This document shows positions 9,361 to 20,289 of a stretch of 64,000 nt of DNA, piece after piece. The notes under the pieces were generated by a model. The model did not search any database and was not told the DNA's origin. It saw only the letters and a program-made list of their open reading frames with translations. The stretch lies in assembly GCA_029990175.1 (NCBI GenBank), contig JARKIP010000021.1:19101501-19165500 (forward strand), given 5' to 3'. The stretch's first letter is position 1, and every line of letters starts with the position of its first letter. The stretch is from Petunia secreta. Taxonomy: Eukaryota > Streptophyta > Magnoliopsida > Solanales > Solanaceae. Made by a program: the position numbers and the translations under genes.

Positions 9361-12300
9361 CCCATGCAAGCTTGCCACCTTCTCTTTGGAAGGCCTTGGA
9401 AATTTGATCGACAAGCGGTTCATGACGGGTGTGTCAACACTTACACGCTCCAACATGAAGGAAGGAAATTTGTGTTGAAGCCCCTAACTCCCAAACAAGT
9501 GAGTGATGACTACAATCGGATGAGGGAGTTGAGGGAGGTGGCAAAGGCCAAGTCAATCATCGAGACTAGCCCTTTGTCCAAAAGCATGGTGGCAATCCCA
9601 CCTTCTTCTTCTACCGGTGGCATTTGTGCAATGATGCAACCGGGCGAGGTCTTAAAAGGGAATGATGGCACAAAGTTTCTCCTATGCCTAGTGCACAAAG
9701 GTATGATCCTTAACTCTAATTGTGATTTTTCTTCTAACCCTTTGCCTAGTGTGTTTGAGAATGTCTTGAAGGACTTTAGGGACATGTTCCCGGATGAGAT
9801 GCCGGATGGATTACCTCCTTTGAGGGGTATTGAACACCAAATCGACTTTGTCCCAGGATCCCAAATCCCAAACAAGCCAGCTTATAGGAGCAATCCGGAG
9901 GACACAAGAGAATTACAAAAGCAAGTTGATGAATTGCTCACTAAAGGCTTGGTGAGGGAGAGCTTGAGCTCTTGTGCCGTACCCGTGATCCTTGTTCCCA
10001 AAAAGGACGGCACTTGGAGGACGTGCGTTGATTGTCGGGCCGTGAACAAAATAACGGTAAAGTACCGTCATCCCATTCCCCGACTTGATGATATGTTAGA
10101 TGAATTGAGTGGTTCATGTGTGTTTAGCAAAATTGACCTTAGGTCCGGCTACCATCAAATCCGGATGAAACCGGGTGATGAATGGAAAACCGCATTCAAG
10201 ACCAAGTTTGGTCTCTATGAATGGTTGGTGATGCCCTTTGGGCTCTCCAATGCACCTAGAACTTTCATGAGGCTAATGAACCATGTTCTAAAGCCATTCA
10301 TCAACAAGTTTGTGGTCGTCTACTTTGACGATATATTGATCTATAGCAAATCAATAGACGACCATGTTGATCACCTTAGGCAAGTGCTTGAAAAGTTGAG
10401 AGCCGAAAAGCTCTATGCTAATTTTAAAAAGTGTGCCTTTGGTGTTTAGAAGGTAGTCTTCCTTGGGTTTGTTGTGAGTACCCAAGGAGTGGAGGTGGAT
10501 GAGTCTAAGGTAGAGGCCATACGTGATTGGCCTACTCCTACTACCGTGACTCAAGTGAGGAGCTTTCATGGTCTTGCTAGCTTTTATAGACGATTTGTGA
10601 AAGACTTTAGCTCCATTGCCGCTCCACTCACTGAATTGGTGAAGAAGGACCAAACTTTTGTTTGGGGAGGGCCTCAGGAGAAGTCCTTTCATGAGTTGAA
10701 AAGTAGGTTGAGTACCGCCCCTCTATTGCAATTGCCCGACTTCGGAAAGGCATTTGAGGTTGAATGTGATGCCTCGGGGGTGGGAATTGGTGGTGTTCTA
10801 ATGCAAGATAGCAAACCCATCGCCTACTTTAGTGAGAAGTTGAAAGGGGCCTCCTTGAACTATTCTACATATGACAAGGAGTTGTATGCCCTTGTGAGAG
10901 CCCTTGCCCATTGGCAACACTACCTTTGGCCTCGAGAGTTTGTAATCAAGAGTGACCATGAGTCACTCAAGCATTTGATAGGCCAAGAGAAGCTCAATAA
11001 GAGACATGCCAAGTGGGTTGAATTCATTGAGTCTTTTCCCTATGTTATCCAATACAAGAAAGGGAAAGACAATGTTGTGGCGGATGCGCTTTCTAGAAAG
11101 TTCGCTCTAGCCACCACTCTCACCTCTAAGCTTATGGGTTTTGAGAGCATTAAATTGATGTATGCTCATGACCCGAAGCTCAAGAGCATCCATGAAGCTC
11201 TAGAAAAGGGGGAGAGAGTTGAGAAATACCAATGGGTTAATGGATATATCTTTAAGAATGGTAAAGTGTGCATACCCGAGTCCTCATGGAGGGAATTGCT
11301 TGTTCAAGAGGCACATTGTGGAGGACTCATGGGTCACTTTGGTAGGGACAAAACCTTGGCCATCCTTCGGGAACAATTCCATTGGCCAAAAATGGGGACC
11401 CATGTTGAGAGACTTTGCAACTCTTGTCTTGAGTGCAAGGTTGCTAAGTCCAAGTCGAACCCCCATGGTTTGTATACCCCACTCCCCGTACCTACTAGTC
11501 TGTGGTTGAATATCTCAATGGACTTTGTCATGGGTTTACCAAGGACTAGGGGGGCCATGATAGCATTTATGTTGTTGTGGATAGGTTCTCCAAAATGGCT
11601 CATTTCATTCCGTGTAGAAAATGTGATGATGCACAACATGTTGCTACCTTGTTTATTGATAATGTTTTGAAATTGCATGGTGTGCCTCAAACCATAGTGA
11701 GTGATAGGGACACTAAGTTCCTAAGTCATTTTTGGAGGAGTTTATGGGGTGCCCTTGGCACCAAACTCTTGTTTTCTACGTCCCACCACCCCCAATTTGA
11801 TGGGCAAACCGAAGTGGTGAACCGAACCTTGGGTGCTCTTCTTAGAGCCATGAATCGAGGTAAGGGTGGGACTTGGATAGATAAGCTACCTCTTATGGAG
11901 TTTGCCTACAATCAAATCGTGCACCGGATGATTGGCATGACTCCATTCGAGTGTATGTATGGTTTTAACCCCTTGATTCCCCTTGATCTAACCCCTTTTC
12001 CAAGGGAAATGGTTGTTAATTTTGAAGGTAAAGCTAGAGCCAAGGCGTTGATGGAGCTACATGCTAAGGCGAAGAAGAACTTGGAGGAAGCTTATGCAAA
12101 GGTAGCCTCCAAGAAGAACAAGGGACGCAAGAAGGTGGAACTCAAGAAGGGTGACTATGTGTGGATGCACTTCCGGAAAGAAAGGTTTCCAATCCTTAGG
12201 AAAGGGAAGTTTGCACCCCGTGTAGATGGCCCATTCCAAGTGCTTTCAAAGATAAACAACAACGCCTATGTGGTCGACTTGCCAAGTGAGTATCAAGTTT

Positions 12301-12609
12301 CTAATACTTTCAATGTTTGTGACTTGGTTCCTATGGATGTAGGTGATGAAGAGGTCGTGGATAATAATGCTTCAATTTCGAGGACGAAATCTTCTCAAGA
12401 AGGGGAGGATGATGCCGGGCAAACCACGAGACCCTTCACTCGGAGCCAAGCTAGGGAGATCCAAGGAGTACACCTACACTTGGTGAGGAAGGGGCTAGAA
12501 GAAGGGAGCGATTGGAGGCCGTTCCGAGTGCTCAAAGTACAAGGGGAGCAGCCCAGTCACCCAGGCGCTCCGCCTGAGGATCCAGGCGCTCCACCTGAAG
12601 ATGCCTAGG
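9361..12609 (+). pseudogene. pol polyprotein of element B (protease end, RT, RNase H, integrase)
   Basis: Reverse transcriptase covers about 9900-10450, with the catalytic VVYFDDILIYS box. RNase H follows (VECDASGVGIGGVLMQ near 10760). Integrase then has a zinc-binding region (about 11310-11460), a D,D,E core and a GPY/F-type end, finishing at 12606 in PGAPPEDPGAPPEDA. Two lesions break it: TAG at 10447-10449 between RT and RNase H, and a -1 shift in a G run near 11550 between RNase H and integrase. From 11577 to 12608 the integrase frame is open. The last 200 bases of the frame lie inside the LTR, as in CRM elements. The product would reverse-transcribe and integrate the element if intact. 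Confidence 0.88.
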
Positions 12610-13118
12610 CCTGGGCGCTCCACCCCAACTCTGGACGCCCCGCCTAGGCCACCCCACTGCTCACTTTTTGGGGCGCTCCGCCCGGAATGCTGAAGAACGT
12701 GATTCCTAGCTATGTTAAGACTATTTTGACCCTACGTGGTCCTATGATCCTAAGCCTAAGTGTGGGCATATTAGACCTTTCATATGGTGTCTAAAACACC
12801 TATAAATAGCTAGATTGCTTGTTATTTTCATTAGCTTACCTTTGATGAAAAACAAACACTTGTTTTGAAGAGTTGAACTCTTATTGAATGAAAAACCTTG
12901 AATTGGGACTTGTTCTTCCTCTAGCGGATCTAGATGAATTCCAATCCCCCAGACCATTCTACTTGCGTGCTCACGTTAGCTCTAGGGTAGTTGCCTAGCG
13001 TAGGTGTTCTTGACCTTCTCTCGGGGTGTAACGGAACAAGTTCTCCGTTGCTACTTGAGATTTGTGATCGAGATACGTCTCGTTCCTATCTTCTACTTTC
13101 CGCGTTCGATTTCCTACA
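12410..13118 (+). repeat. 3' LTR of element B
   Basis: The polypurine tract AAGAAGGGGAGGA at 12397-12409 is followed by TGATG at 12410. The proposed end is CCTACA at 13118, after which MULE coding sequence starts. A TATAAATAG box lies at 12801-12809. The U3 part contains repeated GGCGCTCCGCC-type motifs at 12560-12685. The 5' limit rests on the polypurine tract and on similarity to element A at 1-315; the 3' limit is inferred from the change of sequence. An alternative LTR start at TGTTAAG (12713) is possible but lacks a purine tract. Confidence 0.6.
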
Positions 13119-15258
13119 TTAGAGAGTTAATAGGAATGAGTTTGATTTGAATATTGGTAGGACAATGGCTAGAAGAGCTAGGAACAAGGTTTTGAAAGAA
13201 ATTATGAGTGAACACATTCTTGAGTTTAGTAGGATTTTAGACTACATGGATGAGCTATTAAGGTCAAATCCTGGTAGCACATGTGTTCTTAAGCTTAGTG
13301 ATGAAACTTTTAAGGGTGGAAAAAAATAGTTTGTTGGCTTTTACATCTGTTTTGATGCCTTGAAAAAGGCTTACAAGTCTGGTTGTAGGCCATGTATTGG
13401 TCTAGATGGGTGTTTCTTAAAGGGTGTTGGTAAAGGACAATTGGTAACTCTGTATGTAAAGATGGGAACAACCAGATGGTACCACTAGCATGGGTTGTGG
13501 TTGAATATGAAAATCAGCATACCTGGAAGTGGTTTATTAGGATTTTGAAGCATGATCTTGACCTTAGAGATGGGACAAATCTGACATTGCTCACAGATAT
13601 GCAAAAGGTGAATCAAACTGTCTTGTCTTATATTTTTATATGTACATATATCTTCAACTATTGTAATCAATTATCTCTTTTTGATTGCAGGGGCTAAAAG
13701 TAGCTATTGATAATTTGCTGCCAATGTCTGAGCACGGGATGTGTGCTAGACATATCCTTGCCAATTGGAGTAAGGATTGGAGAGGTCTTAAAATGAGGAA
13801 CTGTTTTTGGAGATTTGCTAGGAGTACATTTGAGGCAGAACTTAGAGAAAACATTAAGTATGTGAAAAATCTGGGACCAGAAAGTATGGTTGATCAACTG
13901 TTATACTATAATGCTGAGAGGTGGAGCAAGGTGTACTTTGAGTTTACCAGCTAGTGTGATAGTGTTGATAACAACATGGCTGAAAGCTTCAACTCATGGA
14001 TATTAGAAGCTAGGCATAAGACTATCATAAGTATGCTTGAGGAGATAAGGGTTAAAATGATGAACAAGATTAGAAAGATGAGGGAATTCTGTGAGAAGTG
14101 GGATCAAAACATATCTCCAATGGCTAGCAAGGTGTATGGGGACAATTTAAAGAGGTCAATGAAGTGTCATTCGGTGTTTAATGGTGATCATGGGTTTGAG
14201 GTTGAAGAGGGTGATTATGGCCACACAGTGGATCTTAGGAACCTTACATGTTCCTGCAGGTCTTGGATGCATAAAGGGATACCTTGTGCACATGCCATAG
14301 CAGCAATGCACAATAGAAAAATGGATCCAGCTCAATACATTTCTCATTATTACTCACAGGAGACATATATGAAGGTTTACTCACACTTTATCCAACCTGT
14401 TTTGAATATGAAAATGTGGCCAGAAGGGCAGAATCCCATAGTGATCCCACCTGAGATCAAAAAAATGCCATGAAGGCCTAAGAAGGTGAGGAGAAAAGAG
14501 GTCACAGAAAAGAAGACAAGGAAGATGTCTAAGGCAGGAGTTGAAATGACTTGCAGCTGCCATTGTAAAGGCCATAATAAGAGGGGCTGCCCAAGGGTCC
14601 TTCAAAGGGTCCTGCAGCTAGTTCCTCTAAGGGCCCTGCAGCTAGTTCTTCCATGGGGCCTTCTTCTAGTTCTTCTAAGAGATCCCAATCTGTTATATCA
14701 AGTATTGGCTCATCTTCAGTCCCATCTACCCAACCAAACAGTACACAGGTTATTGTTTTTTCTTTAATTCAAGTTACTTATATCTTGTTACTTCTGTCTT
14801 ATAATACATTTGCTAATGACTGCAATGTGCATTGTAGGAATCTGGAATAGAAAGGGGTAATGGAAAGGGTAATGGAAGAGGTAATAGAGCCTTTAAAAGG
14901 TCAAGAATGGTAAGGATGGGAGTGCTTCACACTCAAAGTGGCCACTCTATTATAAATGTAAGTATTTTGTATTATGCTTGATGGTTGTCTTTTCTGAAAT
15001 TATAATCAGTTTTGCTTACATTTTTCCAAAATGCAGCCTGGTATTTATGTGAGAAGACCAGTTATTTTGTCTTCAAATTTGACAGGAGACATTGGCCATA
15101 AAGTTGAAACTGGTGTGAAATGGAGAGGAAAATCTGTTGTGCTTGTTGGTGGCCTTCAAGAAACGAAGAGGATGAAACAGAAAAAGGTCAAGGCAACTAT
15201 AGCAAAAAAGGTTCAAATAAGCCAATCTAGCTCTGTTAATCAACTTAGAACCATGTGA
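13119..15258 (+). pseudogene. MULE (MuDR-type) transposase remnant
   Basis: Successive frames give the familiar MULE order. DYMDELLRSNPGS comes before the core, then CRPCIGLDGCFLKG with the first catalytic Asp, then VPLAWVVVEYENQHTWKWF, then LLTDMQK joined across an intron (13607-13690) to GLKVAIDNLLP. A helical region follows with NNMAESFNSWI, then a SWIM zinc finger (CSCRSWMHKGIPCAH, about 14253-14290) and a basic, Cys/His-rich tail. The last piece (15031-15258, GIYVRRPVILSS) is probably the C-terminal exon. In-frame stops at about 13327, 13952 and 14471 and several frame changes mean no intact enzyme is made. Confidence 0.82.
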
Positions 15259-15762
15259 TATATAGAGACCATCAAGTCCTGTTGTTAGGTGTAACTTTTA
15301 TTTAACATATAAGACATTTCTAGAATGCTTGAGCAGCTGTGACTGCATTGTTATGTCTGGTTTGTACTTATCTTTTTGGGATTGCTTTAGTAGCTGTGAC
15401 TGCATAGTTATGTCTGGTTGTGTCAACTGGATTTCTTCAGCAGCTTCGGCTGCCCTTTAGTGTTTTACATTATGTCTTTAATGACACTATCTCTGGTTAA
15501 ATGAAGCAGTAATGACTGCCTTTTTTTGTCTTGTTTATGACTGCATTTAAGTACATTGTCACAGGTTAATTGAAGCAGCAATAACTGTCTATTTTGGCTA
15601 GTTTATAACTGCTTTTGTGTCTTGTGTATTTGTTTTTCCATATCAACAACAACAAAATGTGATAAACATAGATTTCATAGAAAAACACCGTCATTACATA
15701 ATTCAAAACAGAAATACCCTACAACTTAACCACAACTTAACTACAATTTAACTACACCATAA
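15259..15762. other. Spacer between convergent MULE genes, with imperfect repeats
   Basis: No gene is seen. Between about 15330 and 15600 a motif like AGCAGCTGTGACTGCAT recurs four or five times with changes, often next to TTATGTCTGGTT. The stretch lies downstream of both the transposase and the GRF gene. Confidence 0.5.
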
Positions 15763-16269
15763 CTACAATTTGGACATAACATACATGCTGATACAAATGA
15801 GCAAAGTCAACAACACTTTCTCTCTAATCTTGGACCAAAACAACTTGGACTTCAACTTCTTCTCCTTTTGTTTTATTTTCTCAATCTCATATTTTGTGTC
15901 ATGATTAGGTGTTAAGGGATAACCTTCCAATTCCCTATCAAGCTCATAAATTCTTGCAATAAGTTTAGGAATAATCACTTTTGATCGTGGGTCAATTTCG
16001 TCGTCTTCCCACTACCAAAAATTACAATATCTTGGACCCTACATTGAAGCAACGGTAAGACTAAATTAACAACTTTTTAAGCAAGAAAACAGAGGTATAA
16101 AATAGTCAACTACCTTATAATAAGGACAGACCCAATATCTTCTATCAGGGTTCCTTTCAGTCCAAGCAGTCAACAATGGCAACAAATGGCCATGTTTGCA
16201 CCTAACTTCTTGGTTCACAATAGTGTCAGCTTCTTCTCTACACAATGTGTTCAAACTACTAGACGACAT
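15763..16269 (-). CDS. GRF-type zinc finger, coiled-coil, C-terminal membrane protein
   Basis: There are two exons on the minus strand: 16269-16114 and 16011-15763, joined across a 102-base GT-AG intron to give YYK/WEDDEIDPRSK in frame, 134 residues in all. Exon 1 encodes a GRF zinc finger (CKHG, then TERNPDRRYWVCP), a fold that binds single-stranded nucleic acid in other proteins. Exon 2 gives a charged heptad-like helix (EIEKIKQKEKKLKSK) and a hydrophobic C-terminal segment (VLLTLLICISMYVM), possibly a membrane anchor. Small GRF plus coiled-coil proteins are common companions of plant MULEs. A run of about 15 C precedes the ATG on this strand. The frame is intact, but it lies in a dead element. 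Confidence 0.7.
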
Positions 16270-16279
16270 TGCTTTTTTT

Positions 16280-16294
16280 GGGGGGGGGGGGGGG
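16280..16294 (+). repeat. Poly-G tract (15 G)
   Basis: An uninterrupted G run on +, reading as C15 then A7 a few bases upstream of the GRF gene ATG on -. It is a likely site of length variation and G-quadruplex formation. Confidence 0.9.
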
Positions 16295-16755
16295 ATTAAT
16301 TTGATGAAAGGGGTCGGATTGATTTGGCTAGGGTTTTGTTGTTGAAAAAGAAAGAAAATTGTGGAAGAGGATAAAGGTTGTCGGGTTAAATGGAGGGAAA
16401 ATGGAAAATGTTACCGTTTATAACATTTTTTACATTTGTTTTAATTTTATTATTTATTTTTTAAATGGTAAAAATACGTCTTACGCGCCTGAAAGTTACA
16501 GTTTATAACGCGCAGGCCACGTGGAGCTTAAGGTGGGTACTAATACCACTTCGAACGTGTTAAGGGGGGTGATAGGTCACCCGCAAAGTTTGAGTGTGTA
16601 ACCGTATTTTCGGGACAAGTAAGTACCAAAGTATGTATTTTGCCGATTAAATTATTTGAGTATTAGCTTAGAGGAGAAATACAACTAAGTAATTCACGTA
16701 TCAATTGGATACAAATGACTTGGCATCATTTTTTTGGTCGTACAACGATTATAAC
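16295..16755. other. Right flank of the MULE
   Basis: No gene. It includes the 5' region of the GRF gene and a GC-richer stretch (16475-16620) with paired phrases GTTACCGTTTATAAC and GTTACAGTTTATAAC that could belong to a MULE terminal or subterminal repeat. Confidence 0.4.
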
Positions 16756-17135
16756 TAGGGGTGAACAAACTGAACCGCTAAACCGAATCAAACCGAACAA
16801 AAAAAAATCAGCTCGTGGTTTGGTTTGATTTGGTTTGATTTTGAAAAATAAAAATCGACATATTTTGTTTGGTTTGATTTTACAAAAAAAAAAAAAAAAA
16901 AAAAAAAAAAACGAACCGAACCTAAATCGAACCAACTTTTATTAATATTATTTTTAAACATTTATTCATAAAAAATATTCATTACGAACTTCTTTGTATA
17001 TAATTTTAAACTTTGTTTGTATTAGTTTTTGACAATTTATAACATAGGTTAATAAGTTTTAATAAAGACACTTTTCACATTTTACAAAATATACAATTTT
17101 TTCATTTCCTTTCTTCCATCTCTACCCAAAATCTT

Positions 17136-17187
<52 letters not shown>

Positions 17188-18606
17188 CTCTCCTCCACCC
17201 ACCCACCCACCCACCCCACCCTCCCGCCGTTCCCCACCCCTCTTGCCGGTCGCTGCCACTGCGTTGCTCCACTGCGGCGAACTGGAGAAGATCTGCTCCT
17301 CTCTTTTCCGATCGTCTCCTCTTTTTTTTTTCATTTTGTATGTGTATATGTGTGTATTTTTATGTATACATATGTATTTTGTAAATAAAAATTCAAATCT
17401 GCTTCTCCTTCTTCTTTTTTGCATTTGAATATACACATTCAAATACAAGTATATGTATCTGTATGTTCGTGTATATATATGTAATATTTTTCAGCACACA
17501 AGTGCATGTACGTGTATATCACTGTATGAATGTGTATATTTGAGCATCTATTTGTATTTTTTGTATGTATTTTTGTGTGTATATCAAGTAATAAATGTCA
17601 CACACATAAATTTGTAGTTTTCATTTGTAGATCTGTAGATCTGTGTATGTATGTTTGTGTTTAGTGTATGTATAACACAATTTTTTTTGTGTATATGTAT
17701 TTTCCAACTTTAATTTTAAAGAAAAATCAATGTTTATATGTGTATTTATGTGTATTTTATTTTTTAGATTCAAAAACACCAAAAAAAAAAATTCCGGTGG
17801 TGGATGGCGGCGGCCGGCGGTGACTAGGCGCCGCCGCCGCCGCTTGGGGTGGTAGCAGTGGGGGAGGGGGGAGCAGTAGGAAGAAGGGGGAACCCTAATT
17901 TGTTAGTTTTGTTGATTTTGTATATAATGTATAAAAAATATTGGTATTTTTTGTAAAGTTGAATAATGTTGGTATTTTTTGTAATTTTGGTGATAGGGTT
18001 GTATATATTTATAAATAGCCCTTTAATAAATTACATAACTAAACAATATAAAGATTCACTTTTCCAAAAAAATAATAATAAAAAACAGAGCAACATTGGC
18101 CCACTAAAAGAGCCCAAATAAAGCAAAAATATACTAATTTCCTGAATTTGGTTATGCTTGCTTCTTCTACTGAATAAGGTGAAAGAGTAATTTTGATTAA
18201 TTCATTTGCTATATGTAGTAGCATCAACTTAAAAGTTACTATCATGTAATACCTTGGCACTCTCTCTTGATAATATTTTAGCTTTCTAATGTACGTACAT
18301 CACATTTCATTGTCTTATTAAGATGTATATGTAATTCTTCATGATGTCTAATTATCTATAAATAACATACATGGATAGTTGATTGTAGGAAATATTTGAA
18401 AGCAACACTTGCATATTTTTTGTTGTAGAGACTTTATTTTTTGAAAAAAAATAAAATAATGAAAAAAACCGAGAAAAATGAAAAAATCGAGATCGGGAAA
18501 ATCGACTTTTTGTTGTTTGATTTGGTTTAAAGATTTGAAAATCGATATATTTGTTTTAGTTTGGTTAATTGTAAAATCGAACCAAACCGCCCTACGTTCA
18601 CCCCTA
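16756..18606. mobile_element. Non-autonomous hAT element, 1851 bp
   Basis: Terminal inverted repeats TAGGGGTGAAC (16756) and GTTCACCCCTA (ending 18606) are flanked on both sides by ATTATAAC (16748-16755 and 18607-18614), a perfect 8 bp duplication, the hAT signature. Sequences just inside the ends are also inverted copies (GGTTTGGTTTGATT on the left, AATCGAACCAAACC on the right). There is no transposase. The interior holds an A run of about 29 (16883-16911), a CT microsatellite (about 17139-17180), a CCCA run, a GC-rich coding-like stretch (17225-17300) and a GCC/GGC-rich stretch (17805-17845) unlike the AT-rich remainder. These may be captured gene pieces. Confidence 0.88.
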
Positions 18607-18779
18607 ATTATAACCTTAAATTGAGCTAGAAACACGTGCAAATAGGCAATAAAGGAGGCGAGGAGGTCCACTAAGCCATCCCTTTCAACCAATCTTTAAC
18701 CGCTCGGTGTTGTTATAGGTACGAATTATAACATGTCTTAATCTCGATTCTTGAATTAAAATGGGTGTCATTTATTTTT

Positions 18780-19790
18780 ATATTAAAAAAATGAAGCATA
18801 CTAGAAGACTAGATTAGTTGCGCTAGAAAAATTGTAAATGTTGATCAAAAATGATTTTCCGAACAAAAGGATAATTAGATTACAAAATAAGAGTTGTTGT
18901 AGATTCGCTTCCCATGTAAACCCTCATATACACATAAAAAGGGGTATTATTTAAGGAAAAGTTTTAAAGAGGCGACTTCAACTATTTTCACCTCCAATTA
19001 TCTAATATGTTTCTACAGTAGCTAAAGCCTTTCAATGATTTCAAATAAAGCAATTTTATTCTTTGTCTCGATTCTCGAGTTGTGGCATCATTTTATTTTT
19101 ATGAGTGTATTATGAGACTAGACAAGTTGCTCTGTCATTTTACAATTGTGGTCATCTTATGTGTTTTAAGTTGATAAGAATCTCAGCTGACTAGAAAAAT
19201 TGTAAATCCTGATGAACATGATCTTTCGAACAAAAAGATAATTAAATTACAAAACAAGAGTTGTTGTAGATTCACTTGCCATGTATACCCTCATCTATAC
19301 ATAAAACAAAAAGAAGCTATTATTCAAGGAAAAGTTTCAAATAGGCAACTTCAACTATTTCCACCCCAATTATCTAATATGTTCTACAGCAGCTACACTC
19401 TTTCAATTGTTCCCAAATAAAGCAATTTTGTTCTTTGTCTCGATTCTCGAGTGTATTATGAGACTCGACAAGTTGCTCTGTGGTTGTCATATGTGTTTTA
19501 AGTTGATAAGAATCTCAGTTGACTAGAAAAATTATAAATCTCGATCAACATGATCTTCCGAACAAAAAGATAATTAGATTACAAAATAAGAGTTGTTGTA
19601 GATTCACTTTCCATGTATACCCTCATATACACATAAAAAATGGCTACTATTTAAGGAAAAGTTTTAAAGAGCCAACTTCAATTATTTCCACCTCCAATTA
19701 TCTTCATGTTTCTATTGTAGCTAACCTTTTCAATTGTCCCAAATAAAGCAATTTTGTTCTTTTATTGTTTGTCATTAAGGCACTTAGGGG
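18780..19790. repeat. Three diverged tandem copies of a ~350 bp sequence
   Basis: The phrase AGAGTTGTTGTAGATTC, followed by CATGTATACCCTCATA-like text, a GGAAAAGTTT phrase and AAATAAAGCAATTTT, occurs three times. The units start near 18829, 19196 and 19528, offsets of 367 and 332. Copies differ by substitutions and small indels. No open frame is shared. The surrounding 18615-18780 and 19790-20160 show no gene. Confidence 0.8.
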
Positions 19791-20289
19791 TACAGTAGAC
19801 AATATTTGATTCCAATGTACTCATATAATTAAACTAGTTAGTGTTTGGTACTTGGATCAATCACTTACTTCATGAACTTCCCATTTTGTTACATGAGTTT
19901 GTGCTTGGACCCAAATTAGCTCTAAAAAGGAACAAAGAGAAAAATCCTGGGTTAAATAAAGTTTTCTAAGATTTTCAAATTAAAATTATCTAATTAGAAG
20001 TCTTTATAATCTTTAAACCGTAATCCATCAATTCTTAATTTTGAAAAGCATATTCAGATGTTTGCTCACAACAAGATCAATCTGATTATTACGTAGTAAT
20101 TTATAGAAACAACTAAAAAATTGGGTATAAAGGAACATTTTTTTAACATCAAGCTACCTTACTAATATTTGTAGAGATGAGAGAAAACTCTTCGTCTTCT
20201 CTCTAACTTTTGGTCTTCGTCTCATTCAAAATTCCTCTAAAGGCACAAATTTTGACAGAGACTTTCCATCCCCTTATTTTTCTTCTTCC

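Larger units (their letters stand above)
2804..13118 (+). mobile_element. CRM-like Ty3/gypsy element B, rearranged mosaic
   Basis: Order along the strand: gag C-terminus and protease (2804-3920), a foreign LTR element (3921-8228), the end of RNase H plus most of integrase (8229-9359), then protease, RT, RNase H and complete integrase (9361-12609) and a 3' LTR (12410-13118). The 8229-9359 segment duplicates 11027-12157 at an offset of 2798, and 3578-3913 is repeated at 9361-9696. No 5' LTR is present. The element ends against MULE coding sequence, so it probably inserted into that MULE. Its left side has since been lost or rearranged. Confidence 0.8.
13119..16620. mobile_element. Decayed MULE with transposase (+) and GRF gene (-)
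   Basis: A MuDR-type transposase pseudogene on + converges on a GRF zinc-finger gene on -, a two-gene convergent layout like mudrA/mudrB. The left end has been lost to element B. The right end is not resolved: the sequence at 16440-16640 is a plausible terminal region, but there is no left partner to define an inverted repeat. Confidence 0.7.

Noticed and set aside
17134..17448. Minus-strand frame rich in Arg-Glu repeats
   Set aside because: It is the translation of a CT microsatellite and neighbouring low-complexity DNA within the hAT element.
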